Counted from the first letter of the stretch, positions 1 through 10,704 are shown. The stretch is DNA of 64,000 nt from Erigeron canadensis (GCF_010389155.1 NC_057762.1:35338055-35402054), one strand, 5' to 3'. Notes: generated by a model from the letters alone, not told the origin. Numbers and translations: made by a program.

Positions 1-199
1 AGGTTGACGTAGCATTATGTCAAACAATATGAAGCTTTAAAATACATTTTAATTTTGTATGTTATCATGATTAATGATGCACAATTAATTTTGTATATTA
101 TCATGATTTATGATGCACAATAATCTTTAATTAAAAAGATAATTATTTTATTTTATCTTAATAATTATTTTAGTTTAACTATAACCTAAATATGATATA

Positions 200-473
200 T
201 CTACTATATCTACTATATATATATATATAAAGAGTATTGAATTTCTTAAATTCAACATTTTTTTTTCTTTCTAAAATACCCCTATTTAAACATAATACCT
301 TTATATACCATCCTTTCCCCCATTCTCTCTAATCATTACACACTCTCATCGACTTTCTATCACCCTCTTCCGTCGCTGCTTTCCTTCTCCACTCCTACCT
401 CGCTCTCCACCACCGCCTCCCTTTTATATTGTCGTCACTTTCTAGCCGCTGCAACGCGCGGGCACTATGCTCG
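200..473 (+). mobile_element. Small non-autonomous Helitron-like element
   Basis: The left end is TCTACTATATCTACTATA preceded by A, and the right end is GCAACGCGCGGGCACTATGC followed by TCG and then T. This fits Helitron insertion between A and T, with a short GC hairpin just before the 3' end (CTCG instead of the usual CTRR). The interior is AT-rich and then CCACC/GCCGC-rich, as in the other copies of this family here (3285-3627, 22019-22341, 42540-42999). No coding capacity. Boundaries are inferred from motif position, not from an empty site. Confidence 0.55.
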
Positions 474-1074
474 TCTACTATATAAGGGTAATGATAAACT
501 TATAACACAATTTATCCACTGCAACAATAATTATTTAAAATAGTTATATTATGCATTATCATACTCTTATATGTTGTAAATGAGTTAAACGTGCGGTAGA
601 TTCGTCACTATTCATAGTATAAAATAGATTAAATTAGTTAATTAAAATATATAAAATATGAAAAATAATAATTTTTCGTAGCAAATAATCTAATAATCTT
701 CCTAAAAGTTTTAAATCAAATAAGTATATTCCATTTAATCTTATCTTTTAATTCCATCCAGTGTCATTAAAAAAAATTTTAGAAGAACTTTTTGAATAAT
801 TAGATAAGCGAATTAATCATTTTCTATAAGATATAGCCGCGTACAAGATAAGATAATATAAAACAAAAACAAAAACAAAAACTTTATTTTCCATAAGAAA
901 AAACCAAATTATAACAATCTTTTTCATTGTTGGGTTTGCACCAAACACAATACTTTTAGTGCTCTTCCATAACTTCACACCCTCAATGGCCCAAACCTCT
1001 CAACATTAACACCATCACCACCATCAATTCATCCATTTTCTTAACATGCGCACTAGCCATCTACCACCCCAAAC
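474..1074. other. Intergenic DNA and RLP44 upstream region
   Basis: AT-rich non-coding sequence. The last 200 bases turn CA/CT-rich, typical of a plant 5' UTR, and lead directly into the RLP44 start codon. A second ATGCGC lies at 1046, but it is out of frame with the long ORF. No clear TATA box could be assigned. Confidence 0.4.
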
Positions 1075-1905
1075 ATGCGCATTTCCACTTCATTCATTCC
1101 CATCTTCTTACTAACATGCACCACTTTCTTTGCACCATCTTCACAAGATCCAAAAGATGAAACTTGTTTAACTCATTTATTCCAATCTTTAAGTGATCCA
1201 AACAACAATCTTCACAATTGGTCCATACCCACTTTTTCAAACCCATGTTCTGACTTCAACTCAAACCTAGCCGGAGCCACTTGTAACAATGGCCGGATTT
1301 ACAAACTTTCACTCCAAAACTTAAATCTTGCTGGACCCATTTCACCCTTTATCTCAAATTGCACAAATTTACAATCTTTAGACCTTTCTAATAACTCTTT
1401 AACTGGTCCTATTCCAAATGAGCTTCAATATTTAGTCAACTTAGCTGTACTAAATCTTTCTGTTAACCATTTGACCTCTGTTATCCCTCCCTCACTTGCC
1501 ATGTGTAATTACTTAAATGTTATTGACTTACATGACAACAGACTAACCGGGTCAATCCCAGCCCAGATTGGGGCATTGGCCCGGTTGTCTGTTTTCGATG
1601 TTTCAAATAATAAACTGTCTGGTCCGGTTCCTGCTAGTCTTGGGAACCGGACCGGCAGTTTAAACAGGTTTAATGTGAGCTCTTTTTTGGGTAATAAAGA
1701 TCTTTATGGGTACCCTTTAAGTGGGGCTAGAAATAAAGGGTTATCTGTGTTAGTGATTGTTGGGATTGGATTAGCAAGTGGATTATTGAGCTTGGTTTTG
1801 AGTTTTACTGTGGTTTGTGTTTGGTTAAGATCTGTTGAAAATAAAAGAGCTGCTGCTGATGATGATCAACAAGGCAAGGTTCCTCAACTAATGCCTGATT
1901 ATTGA
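1075..1905 (+). CDS. RLP44: Receptor-like protein, RLP44 type
   Basis: Single-exon gene for 276 residues, close to Arabidopsis RLP44 in length. An N-terminal hydrophobic segment (about 1-21) is a signal peptide. A cysteine-containing N-terminal cap (C31, then NPCSDF and GATCNNGR) precedes about four leucine-rich repeats at 74-190 of the LxxLDLSNNxLTGxIP type. A second conserved Cys/Tyr region ([12 protein letters not shown]) follows. One membrane helix lies at about 222-252, with a 24-residue acidic cytosolic tail ending in MPDY. There is no kinase domain. Known family role: RLP44 at the plasma membrane links cell-wall (pectin) sensing to brassinosteroid signalling by binding BRI1/BAK1. The short LRR array and the conserved tail distinguish it from defence RLPs. 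The start is the first ATG in frame. Orthology is by recognition of the whole protein and by synteny. Confidence 0.92.
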   Translation: MRISTSFIPIFLLTCTTFFAPSSQDPKDETCLTHLFQSLSDPNNNLHNWSIPTFSNPCSDFNSNLAGATCNNGRIYKLSLQNLNLAGPISPFISNCTNLQSLDLSNNSLTGPIPNELQYLVNLAVLNLSVNHLTSVIPPSLAMCNYLNVIDLHDNRLTGSIPAQIGALARLSVFDVSNNKLSGPVPASLGNRTGSLNRFNVSSFLGNKDLYGYPLSGARNKGLSVLVIVGIGLASGLLSLVLSFTVVCVWLRSVENKRAAADDDQQGKVPQLMPDY

Positions 1906-2844
1906 TTTTGGAGATTGATTTAATTAAATCTTGTATTAATTAGCCTTTTTTCTTGTTTACTATGTGTATTATTATGTTATTACGTTAATTTGATCTTTTT
2001 GGACAGAGTTATTTCTGGGAATTGTTTAATTTTATTTTCTTGATGATCCAACAAAACAAGGTTATATATTTTTGGTTGGATAATGGAGTTGTAGAAATTG
2101 TTTTTCAGCATGCAAGATGTTAATAACAGTGTTATGTAATTAGTTTTCTCATATTTGATCGAGCCTAAAATACGAGTACTAGTTATTGGCTTGGTTCCTG
2201 TTATTGAACAAATTTCTTTATGTGTATTTAAAATGTATATCCTTGATAAGCCAACAAGAAAACATTGGATCTTTGTGATGGAAAATTCGGATGTACAAAA
2301 GTATCAAATAAACCCAAATTTGTGTATAATGGTTAACTTTTACAATTGATATTATTGGACAAAAATCTTGATGGGTTTTTTTTATTTATTTTGAATTTCG
2401 AGGTAACCAAAAAAAAAAAAGACAAAGTTATCATAATTATTGATTACTTCCTAAGGCACTTCGAGGTAACTCATTTCTTCTCCCTTCTTCCACTATTTAT
2501 TAGGTTTTTTCTTTCTCATTCTTCTCCTATTCTTCCACTCACGAAATCAAAAACGGGCCCACACACAGCCTTAAACGTGCGTTCAAGTTTAAGAGAAACC
2601 CCTCAGACGCCATGGAAGACACAGCCATGCTAATAGCATCTAAGGCCGGGCCGGCATCAGATGGGGTCAGACGCAACCTTAGACCCGCTATAAAGATAGG
2701 CCTTACAAAAGAAAAGAAAAAGTTATACCATATATTCTACAATTCAGTAATACGAGTATAAAACTAAGATAAATGTATCAAAATATTGGATAGTATATCG
2801 CCTCTCAGAAAAAAGCTTGTAATTGAGATGTGGAAAGTGTCAAT
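1906..2844. other. Non-coding DNA downstream of RLP44
   Basis: The first 250 bases are probably RLP44 3' UTR. The remainder is AT-rich. Short open frames occur (around 2155-2633), but they lack a convincing start, codon bias or any recognisable domain. Nothing else is seen. Confidence 0.4.
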
Positions 2845-3218
2845 AATCTAATTTTAAAATTATTTATTTTGCCTAAAATAATTATAATATCATTTTTCTC
2901 TTATCAAATTTCAACCATTTATTTTTTTTCACTCTTTTTCATAAATCATTTTATTTTTTTAATTCATTTAAAATCTTTTATCTCAAAAATCGTATATCGA
3001 TAGGTTATAAAAATTATACGGGTATTCTTAAAATTTCATGCTCTTTCATTAGAGAGGTCATTCGATATATTTTCGACGAATTTTTAAATCAAAGGGCAGA
3101 GTCTGTACGGCTAAGGACAGAGTCCGTCAGGTAGATTACCCATCACCGTCACCGTCATTACATCACCACCCCGCTATCACCTCCATCACCGCCGCAATGG
3201 TCGGATACCTTTCTCTCG
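2845..3218 (+). mobile_element. Helitron-like repeat, copy A of a tandem pair
   Basis: About 85 per cent similar by eye to 3285-3627. It shares 'ctcaaaaatcgtat/catcgat', 'ttaaaatttcatg', 'ttcgacgaatttttaaat', a CATCACC/CCGCCGC-rich block and the 3' end 'acctttctctcg'. The left edge is uncertain. Related inverted copies lie at 20515-20885 and 41341-41700. Confidence 0.5.
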
Positions 3219-3284
3219 TAAACTATAAAGCAAATAGCTTTGTCTAAATTTTAAGTTTCAATATTTACTTCCCAAACTGCTCAT

Positions 3285-3627
3285 TCTATCTATTATATAT
3301 TTACCTAAAATAACTATAATACCCTTTCTCCTCAAATCTCAACAACTCATTATTTTTTTACTCTCCTCCATAAATAATTTTATTCTTCTAATTTATTCAA
3401 AATCTTTTATCTCAAAAATCGTACATCGATAAATTATAAAAATTATATGGGTGTTCTTAAAATTTCATGTTATTTCATTAAAGATATCATTCAATATAAT
3501 TTCGACGAATTTTTAAATCCGATGGCGGAGTCCATTAAGTAGATCACCCCATCATCACCACCACCGTTACATCACCACCCCGCTATCACCTCAATTACCG
3601 CCGCAAAGTGCGGGTACCTTTCTCTCG
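3285..3627 (+). mobile_element. Helitron-like repeat, copy B of a tandem pair
   Basis: Starts TCTATCTATTATATATTTAC after a T and ends at CTTTCTCTCG before T. Internal sequence is shared with 2845-3218. The tandem arrangement suggests a local duplication or a second insertion close to the first. Confidence 0.55.
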
Positions 3628-3690
3628 TTTAATTTAAAGTTTAGATGAAATGATATGATTAATCGTTCTAAAGATCATTTTAAAAAGGAT

Positions 3691-3861
3691 AATGATAAAT
3701 CAACCTAATTAGTATGCCTAAAGTTGTGCCTAATTATAAGATGATGACATGTGAAAAAATCAGGGGGCAAGATTAAGAAAGAGAATTAGTGCATTCCACA
3801 TGTTAAATTCCTAAGGTTTTAGGCATATCTTTAAGCACATCAATTAGGTTGATTAATCATT
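3691..3861. mobile_element. MITE, family M1 copy 1
   Basis: The ends form an imperfect inverted repeat: aatgataaatcaacctaatt at the left and aattaggttgattaatcatt at the right. The core carries gacatgtgaaaaaatcaggg and agaaagagaattagtg, which recur in the other copies (4286, 4522, 15888, 19281, 63664). Confidence 0.6.
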
Positions 3862-4285
3862 TTCCTTTTAAAAATCTTTTTAAAATCTTCAAAACTTAAC
3901 ATTTGAATTTCACTAATTTTATTACCTAATCTCATATTTTGATCATGACATGTGTCTTGATTTTATAATTAGAAGAATTTTTAAATTGATTAGTTCGATT
4001 ATTTGCTTTTAAATTAATTAATGTAAGAATATTGGAAGGCAGTGTAATATGCATGAGTGAGTACAGGTTTCAGACTTTCAGGTACTATGGATCGTACACT
4101 GTGCCACTGTGGCCTATGCGGGTGGTTGTGGTGGTGGGAAAGAAGCCTTGGGCCGTGATATTTTGTCTCAAGGTTTGAATCCAACCATGTTGCCATGTTC
4201 CCCAAAACTCATTTTCGTACAATATTTTAAATTGTACTGATTTAATTATTGCTCGTACTATTTACTTGTATATTATATTACGAAA
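3862..4285. other. AT-rich non-coding DNA with a degenerate M1-like arm
   Basis: 3868-4003 resembles half of an M1 MITE (tcatgacatgtgtcttgatt, ttataattagaagaattttt). The rest shows nothing. A 63-codon frame on the minus strand (4014-4205) has no recognisable content. Confidence 0.35.
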
Positions 4286-4455
4286 AATGATAAATTTTTC
4301 TAATTAATCCTCTTCAAATTTTCTTAATATATCCAATTGTTAATACTTGTAATCCACTAATTCTCTTTTCTAATCTCACCCCTTGATTTTACACATATCA
4401 TGATCCTATTAATTAGGAGAATTTTTAAGCTAAACAATTAGAATAATTAATCATT
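4286..4455. mobile_element. MITE, family M1 copy 2
   Basis: Left end aatgataaatttttctaatt; right end ttagaataattaatcatt. Core in the opposite sense to copy 1 (ccactaattctcttttctaa, ccttgattttacacatatca). Confidence 0.55.
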
Positions 4456-4521
4456 ACCCTTATATTACTATCTATATCTATAATAATTTCTTTTTGAAAA
4501 AGTATCTATAATAATTAGGGA

Positions 4522-4697
4522 AATGATTTATTCTCATAATTCATTATTTTAGTTATCATCCTAATTCATACAATGATGATATGTGAAAATTCAAGAAGTA
4601 ATATTAGGAAAGAGATTAATTATAATACACTTGTCACATTCATATGGTTTTACGAAGAACTTCATATGGTTTTAGGAAGATTTTTAGTCTAATCATT
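4522..4697. mobile_element. MITE, family M1 copy 3
   Basis: Left aatgatttattctcataatt, right tttttagtctaatcatt. The core has gatgatatgtgaaaattcaa and ggaaagagattaattataat. It contains a small internal duplication (catatggttttacgaagaac, then catatggttttaggaagatt). Confidence 0.5.
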
Positions 4698-5084
4698 TTT
4701 CTAATAATTAGAGTTAATTGCAAGAATCATCCGTATAGTTTGTTCCTTTTCGTGATTTACACATCCCTTTAATAATTTTAGTGAAATTGGTCCAAAGTTC
4801 CTAATTTTGTTGCATGTTACATCCCTTACACTGATTCCGTTTATTTAACTTTTTCAAAATAAGAACAATACACTTGACCAAAACTGCAATTTCATATTTT
4901 ATTTAACTTTTTCAAAATTTTAGTTCAAAGAAACGAAGCAAATTACACTCTTTAGGTTATTATTTAGTAGAACTATCCAATTTAGTAGAACTGGTCTTAT
5001 TATGTTTATATGTTTGTTTATTATTGATGTTTTGTAGGTTCTCGACATGAATATAAACATTACATGTAATGAGTTATTAAGATA
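4698..5084. other. Non-coding DNA between repeats
   Basis: AT-rich. Contains a short direct repeat (tttaactttttcaaaat twice near 4850-4920). Nothing genic seen. Confidence 0.35.
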
Positions 5085-5395
5085 ATATTGTAGCAGCGTA
5101 TTTACTACCGTAGAAATATACTTCCAATGGAGGATTAAGTTAATTGTTGTTGCAACGTATTTACTGTTGTAGAAACATTAACTAAATGTACACTTCCAAT
5201 AGGTAATACAGACAATGTTGTTGCATCGTATTTACAGCTGTAGAAACATTGTCTGAGCTAATTATTGTGGCAGCGTATTTACTGCTGTAGAAACATTGTT
5301 TGAGCTAATTATTGTTGCAGCTTATTTACAGCTGTAGAAACATTAGCTGAGTTATTGTTGTTGCTGCGTCTCGACTGCAGTAGAAACATAACTCA
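5085..5395. repeat. Degenerate tandem array, gcagcgtatttac-type
   Basis: Five to six diverged units of roughly 50-60 bp. Each carries a block like ttgcagcgtatttactgctg followed by tagaaacatt. The units are most regular between 5210 and 5345 and fade at both sides. They hold no open frame. Confidence 0.6.
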
Positions 5396-5414
5396 AATAT
5401 TCCTAAGTGTTATT

Positions 5415-5585
5415 CGAGAGTTCTCGGTAACTAGCAAATAGTTGCTTGTGGAGAGAACACTCAAATGGTTTGAGAGTTCTCAGGAACGAGCAAATAGTTG
5501 CTTGTGGTTGGAGAGAACACTCAAACAGTTTGAGAGTTCCTGTGGAAACAAGCAAAAATATGCTTGTACATAAGAACTCTCAAAC
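5415..5585. repeat. Three tandem hairpin-forming repeats
   Basis: Three units of about 57-60 bp, each running gagagttctcggtaactagc, aaatagttgcttgtgg, agagaacactcaaa. The start (gagagttctc) and end (gagaacactc) of a unit pair with each other, so each unit can fold as a hairpin with agcaaatagttgct in the loop region. The third unit is the most diverged. Confidence 0.6.
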
Positions 5586-5764
5586 AAGGCCAAAACCCTA
5601 ATGGGCTTATGGGCTTGACATGAAAACACTCAAATCTAATGGGATTTGAGAGTTTTTATCACTTGCCTATAAGCAGTGGGTGTGTGTATGCGTGTTCCAA
5701 CAAGAGTGTATAGAGAGAAACGAGCAAATCCTAGAGAGAGAAACTATAAGAACACATATATAGT

Positions 5765-6421
5765 TAGGGGTGTTCGCGGTTTGGTTTTTACCCGGTTAAA
5801 CTGTAAACCAAACTGTTTAAAAAACCAAAAAAAACCAAACCGTTTTTGAATTTGGTTTTGGGTTTGGTTTGTAACCAAAACCGAATTAAATATGTGGTTT
5901 TTGGTTTGGTTATGGTTATATGATAATGAATTCGAAAAAACCGAATAACTTATATTACTATGATGTATTATTAAAAATATTTAATGCATATATTTTTTGT
6001 ATGGATAATTATTTATGTATTTTTTTACTTTTTATGTCTATTTGTTATGTTAACTTTTTCCCAAAATTAGAAAAATTCAAATGACAAACAATGAAGAACT
6101 CGATGAATTTTTTTTAATATTGATGACAAACAAGAGTTTAGCAGTTTGAGTTATGTTTACTTATTTATCCATATTGCGTTTGAAGTCTAAATTACCACAT
6201 TGGTGAAAATTGAAATTATGAACCTATTTTGATTGAACACAACTTAGACAAAAAAAAAAGGGGTGAAATTGTGTTTTTCATATTTGGTTTTTTCGGTTTG
6301 GTTTTTTAATTTTGAATTAGGTTTTGGTTCGGTTTTGGTTTTAAAAAATAAAAATAAAAAAACCGAAAAACCCGAACCAAATAGACCGAATAACCGAAAA
6401 CCGAACCGATGAACACCCTTA
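5765..6421. mobile_element. Non-autonomous hAT-like element
   Basis: Flanked by a perfect 8-bp target duplication TATATAGT (5757-5764 and 6422-6429). Terminal inverted repeat TAGGGGTGTTC at the left and GAACACCCTTA at the right. Both arms are rich in ggtttggttttt / aaaaaccgaaccaaa, giving long imperfect self-complementarity. No transposase is encoded. Terminal sequence and 8-bp duplication are diagnostic for the hAT superfamily. Confidence 0.85.
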
Positions 6422-6633
6422 TATATAGTAATCTTGTGGCTAATACTCGATCTCACGCATGAACCACAAACACACACCCGATTTGGTAGGCTCGTAAATT
6501 TCATGTTACCACGTTGGTTGATAAAGGGAATCCGAAGATCCGTTTCACTATAGTAACCAAATACAAGTGTTTATGTTCACGCAAAGATATATATATATAT
6601 ATATATATTAGAAAAGGGAATATAAGGCTGTCT

Positions 6634-6772
6634 GGCACCTAAGCTTAGGTGTGGAACCCTTCACATAGTAATATTTTATTATTTCTTGTTTAATGAATAA
6701 ATGCATGGGACCCCATGATTTTTATGGATTAAAAAAACAATATGTGAGTATTCCATACCTAAGCTTAGATAC
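6634..6772. mobile_element. Short MITE with 22-bp inverted ends
   Basis: Left ggcacctaagcttaggtgtg, then gaa. Right ttccatacctaagcttagat, then ac. The inner sequence also pairs (ttcacatagtaa / atatgtgagta). The ends themselves contain the palindrome CCTAAGCTTAGG. No clear target duplication. It directly abuts the next element. Confidence 0.5.
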
Positions 6773-7703
6773 TTGTAAGAACCATGATAACTCTTAAATA
6801 ATATATTTGTTTACATGTTTTTTTTGTTCATTCACATGTGAAATGATATAAAAAAAATATGTTGTAGAAGAAACTTTTTAAAAAACCTTCAAAATAGCCT
6901 TTTGTGAACTTGTGAATGAATATGTTCAAGTTTTCGTTCACATGTTAACAAATGATTATATATAAGGTTTTGAAAAAACTTTCTTCTACAACATGTATTT
7001 TTATAACATTTTACATGTGTTTGATCAAAGAATCGCACGGTCCTCCGATCGAAACAAGGTGAAGGTTTTGACCGATTCGTTGGCGATTCCCTATCGGTGT
7101 AAAGCTTTGTGAAGCTCAACGCCACAAGATCGGGTGTGTTTGTGTTGGCGGTGGAGTCGACTTCGTGGAGAAGACGACCACCTTAGGTGATCGGGTGATC
7201 GGGTGAATGAGGTTTCGTATCTCGTAGAGAGAATATGATACCTTTATTCATGAGGGGATAACTCTATTTATAGGACTAACTTACCTTGGGGGATAAGTTA
7301 GGGTTTTAGGGGGATACGCTCGTGTTATGTGGGTACAAGATATGGTATGACATGTTTATGTGATTTACATGCCATATTATAGATATATTATAATAATAAA
7401 AGATAAGGAAACTTACCTTTGCTTTAGGAGGAAGAAAGTAAGAGATTTCCTCCATATTTGGCTGAGCTTCGTTCTGACGGATGAGCTCCGTTCCTGACGG
7501 AGGTGATCTCCGTTTTCCTGAGGTGACCTCCGTTCTGACGGAGGTGAGCTCCGTAAGCTTCGTTCTGACGGAGGTGAGCTCAGTAATTCTGGCGGATTTA
7601 CCTCCGGAGATAGAGCTCCGGAGGGGTATATCATCAACATGTGAATGAACAAAAAAAAACATGTGATCCAATATATATTTTAAGAGTTCTCAAGATTCTT
7701 ACA
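6773..7703. mobile_element. Palindromic MITE split by a solo LTR
   Basis: 6773-7012 and 7637-7703 together form one element of about 310 bp with long inverted arms. The left arm (cttgtaagaac at 6772, acatgttttttttgttcatt, atgttgtagaagaaac) is mirrored by the right arm (gtttcttctacaacatg near 6985, aatgaacaaaaaaaaacatgt, gattcttacaa). The mirror only becomes continuous if 7018-7636 and one 5-bp duplicate are mentally removed, which independently supports the nested insertion. Superfamily not identified. Confidence 0.6.
7018..7636 (-). mobile_element. Solo LTR (619 bp) nested in a MITE
   Basis: Begins TGTTTGATC and ends ATATCATCA, flanked by the 5-bp duplication ACATG (7013-7017 and 7637-7641). 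A TATA box (CTATAAATAG, minus strand, near 7263-7272) sets the orientation as minus. The proximal part of 7470-7600 carries several palindromic blocks of the type ctccgttctgacggaggtga. The open frames at 7306-7671 lie in this LTR and are not considered genes. No second LTR, tRNA primer site or gag/pol is seen, so this is a recombination-derived solo LTR. Confidence 0.75.
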
Positions 7704-8553
7704 AAAAAATGAGTTCTCAAAATAAGGCTACCATATCTTTATATATATCATAAAAGCTATATATAAAAACCGTGAGTTATCTCGAGGATTTTTCGCACCT
7801 CGACATATCCTTAAGTCAATCTCGGTTCAGTAAAACCCGAGGGACTTACATAGTCATGTTAGGAAATTTAGACCATTGGATTATAATGAAAAGTCAAGAT
7901 TAAAAAATTATTTTTGAATCTACACCTTTGATTTTAATTCAAAAGTCTAGATGCTTCTAACTTGACTCCTCAAGTTAAAAAATAACTTAAAGGGATCCCT
8001 TCCCCTTCACACCCTAGTAAAAAAAACTATAACATTGACAATCTTGTTAACAGTGAACTAGTAAAGGAGGAATATAACAATATTTGTTATGGTGTCCATA
8101 TTGTTACGGTGACCTCTACACACAACTACACAAGATGCTCTTAATTAGCAATGTACACGTCTGACTCGTCATAGATTTACAACTCCATTTGTGCATGATC
8201 ATTAAAATCATTTGTTAAGCTGACCCACGCGACAACTTGTGTGTCTTAAAGTTCATCATAACTTCAAGAAAATAAGACAATTAATTACCCCATCGGCTCA
8301 AACACCTTGTAGTTATACCATAAATATTTATATTTGTACTTAATTTAAGGATGGTATTGTACAATGAGTGTTATCGGTAACATTATATGTTGAGGTGATT
8401 AACAAAAGACCCAACATCATACTAATTTAACCGTGAAGCAATACTCCTTATAAATTAATTGACGCCATTCAGAATTCCGTTTATTTATTTGAATCTATAC
8501 GTAAGTCGATCTACTATAAGATTTCATTCCATGTGTTAGGCTGTCATGTGTTA
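7704..8553. other. Non-coding DNA
   Basis: Contains remnants such as the inverted pair 'gaaaagtcaagattaaaaaa' / 'gattttaattcaaaagtcta' (7880-7950), perhaps a decayed MITE. No gene recognised. Just before 8554, gtgttaggctgt occurs twice (8534 and 8549). Confidence 0.3.
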
Positions 8554-9528
8554 GGCTGTGTGGAGTGGGGGGTTGGGGGTGCAAATGACCCGACGATGCC
8601 CTAAGTTGACTGCAGGCCGCCTAGCACACTACCCGAGGGACAACAAAGGTCAAAAAAATTGCTTTCCGGCTAATATTGATCGCCCCTCTCATTTTGTTTC
8701 CCAAAAATATTCGAACGTTGCAACGGCTCATTTGAGCATGTATTCAAAAAATTTTTATATTTTTTTGCTTTAAAACTTTACCTATTTATACACACCCAAA
8801 ACCAATTCATTTTCTACAAACAAAAAACTTCTTATACTCATTTTCTCTCTACATTTTACATAATATTCTAGCTTTTTATCTCTATAATCAAATGGCCTGG
8901 ACTCGGTCTGAAAAAATAAGTTTGGCACGAGCTTGGATCGAGATGTCAGACGACCCGTTATGCAATAACTATCAAAAGGAACGTACGCGCTGGTCGAAAG
9001 TGACCCATCTTTTCCTTGCTTATGAAAACCAACCATTGACATATCGAGATTTAGATGGGGTGGCTGCTAAATGGCACCACATGCGTAGAGACATTCACGA
9101 ATTCGATATGATGTTCTACCATGTGAACCAAGGTCGCGCCGATGAACACGGTGCAATAGTTGAAAGGACTTTGGTCGAGTACAATGCGGTATCTTGAAAC
9201 AGTTTTCATCACGTGGAAGAGTGGAAATTGCTCCGAAACAATTCGAAGTTTAGAAAAATTTAATCGTTTAGTTGTTTAGTTGTATTGTGTGATGCTTGGA
9301 ATAACTGTTTAGTTGTGTTGTGTTGATGTATGGAAAAATTAATAAAATTATTTTTTTTTTATAAATAATTAAGTAATTTAAAACAAAAATAAAATAAAAA
9401 GGGTGGGGGCTACCCCAAAGAGTTTTCTCACTCCAAGAAAAGGGGGACAACTTTTGGAGGAAGCCTCCGCCACATGGCGGAAGTCCCCCTATGTGGGAAG
9501 CCCCTTTGCCCTCCCACTCCTTATAGTC
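8554..9528 (+). mobile_element. Non-autonomous PIF/Harbinger-like element with a captured or residual ORF
   Basis: Flanked by the 3-bp duplication TTA (8551-8553 and 9529-9531), as expected for PIF/Harbinger. The imperfect terminal inverted repeats are ggctgtgtggagtggg at the left and cccactccttatagtc at the right. Subterminal G-runs also mirror each other. It encodes the trihelix/Myb-like ORF at 8892-9197 but no DDE transposase. Autonomous Harbinger elements carry a Myb/SANT-like ORF besides the transposase, so this is best read as a deletion derivative. Confidence 0.7.
8892..9197 (+). CDS. Myb/SANT-like (trihelix-type) ORF of a PIF/Harbinger element, probably truncated
   Basis: 101 codons from an ATG with a good context. 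The start, MAWTRSEKISLARAWIEMS, followed by DDPLCNNYQKERTRWSKV, has the tryptophan spacing of a Myb/SANT-like DNA-binding domain (W3, W16, W35). It then reads YRDLDGVAAKWHHMRRDIHEF, the third-helix region. Proteins annotated in plants as 'glutathione S-transferase T3-like' or 'Myb-like' and associated with Harbinger elements have this start. Full-length relatives are longer (200-300 residues) and have a C-terminal helical region that is absent here. Whether it is expressed cannot be seen. Confidence 0.5.
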   Translation: MAWTRSEKISLARAWIEMSDDPLCNNYQKERTRWSKVTHLFLAYENQPLTYRDLDGVAAKWHHMRRDIHEFDMMFYHVNQGRADEHGAIVERTLVEYNAVS

Positions 9529-9533
9529 TTAAT

Positions 9534-9665
9534 TGTTGTAACATTTATTTTGACTTGAGTGCAATTTTTTTTTCCTGAAAAGTAAACTTTCGTTCCATGT
9601 GTTAACAGTTGTAACATTTATTTTGACGAGTGTAAACTTTTTTTTTTTTGAAAAGTAAACTTCTA
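9534..9665. repeat. Direct duplication of about 60 bp, spacing 73 bp
   Basis: agttgtaacatttattttga, then a T-run, then gaaaagtaaactt, occurs at 9534-9593 and again at 9607-9665. The second copy abuts the LINE relic that follows. Confidence 0.6.
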
Positions 9666-10100
9666 TTTACATTTGCCCCGGCAACCCATATATACAAGTA
9701 TTTGCACAAAATTGAAATTACACCAATCGTCCCAAGATAAATTCCTATGTTTCGATCTATTTTTAAACCAAAAATACCCGAGGGTCTTAATGCTTTGAAT
9801 GATTCCCATGGTATTAACTTCCGCATTGTCAAAAATTTTCGCGTTTCTAGCTATCCAAATGTACCAACAACTAATGATAATGATACCTTTGATAGCCATA
9901 GCCTTTGTTTTCCCTATTCCTTGCTGCTTGTATAATTCCAGAATGTCAGACCAAATCAAAAACAAAGAAAGGTGCAGATTTGCTCCAATCATTAATGAAG
10001 TGCCATACATGAGTAGAAACCTCACACTCGCAAAATATATGTTGCGTGTCTCCAGCCCCTCCCCACAAAGGGCACAGGAGGTATCCCCATTCCAATAATT
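9663..10100 (-). pseudogene. LINE relic: 3' end of the reverse transcriptase ORF (zf-RVT region)
   Basis: The minus-strand frame reads a CALCGEGLETRNI cysteine motif, then a stretch of tryptophan-rich sequence (CWYIWIARNAKIF, then GYFWFKNRSK and SWDDWC). This is the typical C-terminus of plant L1-type LINE polyproteins after the RT domain. The rest of the element is absent. A T-run at 9638-9650 on the plus strand corresponds to the element's 3' poly(A). 5'-truncation is normal for LINEs. Confidence 0.6.
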
Positions 10101-10704
10101 GCGTGTCTTTAATGCCTCTTATGTGAGGATTCTCTCAATCGTAACTCGCTAAACAAACACATTACATTTTTTGGGTACTCAGCTGCACCATTCTTGAGCA
10201 TTCGTTTATTTTAATGGCAATTTTTTTTTTACATCTATATGACCAAATTTCTTATATAAATAAAGTAAGATTGTGATGACATAATATTTTTTTAAAAAAA
10301 TCTTATTTGACATCATTAGACTTTTTCTTATTAATTATGTATTATTTATCTAATTAATTTATGACATCATCTTTTGAATTTAAATTTTTAGTCCCTTCAT
10401 TTGAAAATTTTTAAATCTTTCAAGCCTAATGTATAATAACATTGCTTACTTGCTTCTAAAATATAGACATTTTTACTTACAATTTTTTTTTATGTTTCAT
10501 TATAATAATAAGCATGTATTTACGAAACTTGTTTAGAAATACCTGGATTAAACCCGAGATAATTAGCTAGTAATCTTATATTACACCATTGTTATGGATA
10601 TAACCTTGGTTTTACACAAAAAAACAAAAAAACATCTACTTACTAAGTAAATTGACAATAATTTTTTGTAGTTTAACAAAAACCATCAGTAATGTAGCTA
10701 TGGG
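10101..10704. other. AT-rich non-coding DNA
   Basis: No gene, RNA or well-formed repeat recognised. Confidence 0.3.

Noticed and set aside
2346..2633. 95-codon ORF on the plus strand
   Set aside because: Low-complexity translation (poly-lysine, poly-leucine) and no homology recognised.
7306..7671. 121- and 79-codon ORFs on the minus strand
   Set aside because: They translate the repetitive palindromes of the solo LTR and the flanking MITE.
8892..9197. Normal host trihelix transcription factor gene
   Set aside because: It is too short, lies within TTA-flanked inverted repeats, and has the transposon-associated Myb/SANT-like pattern.
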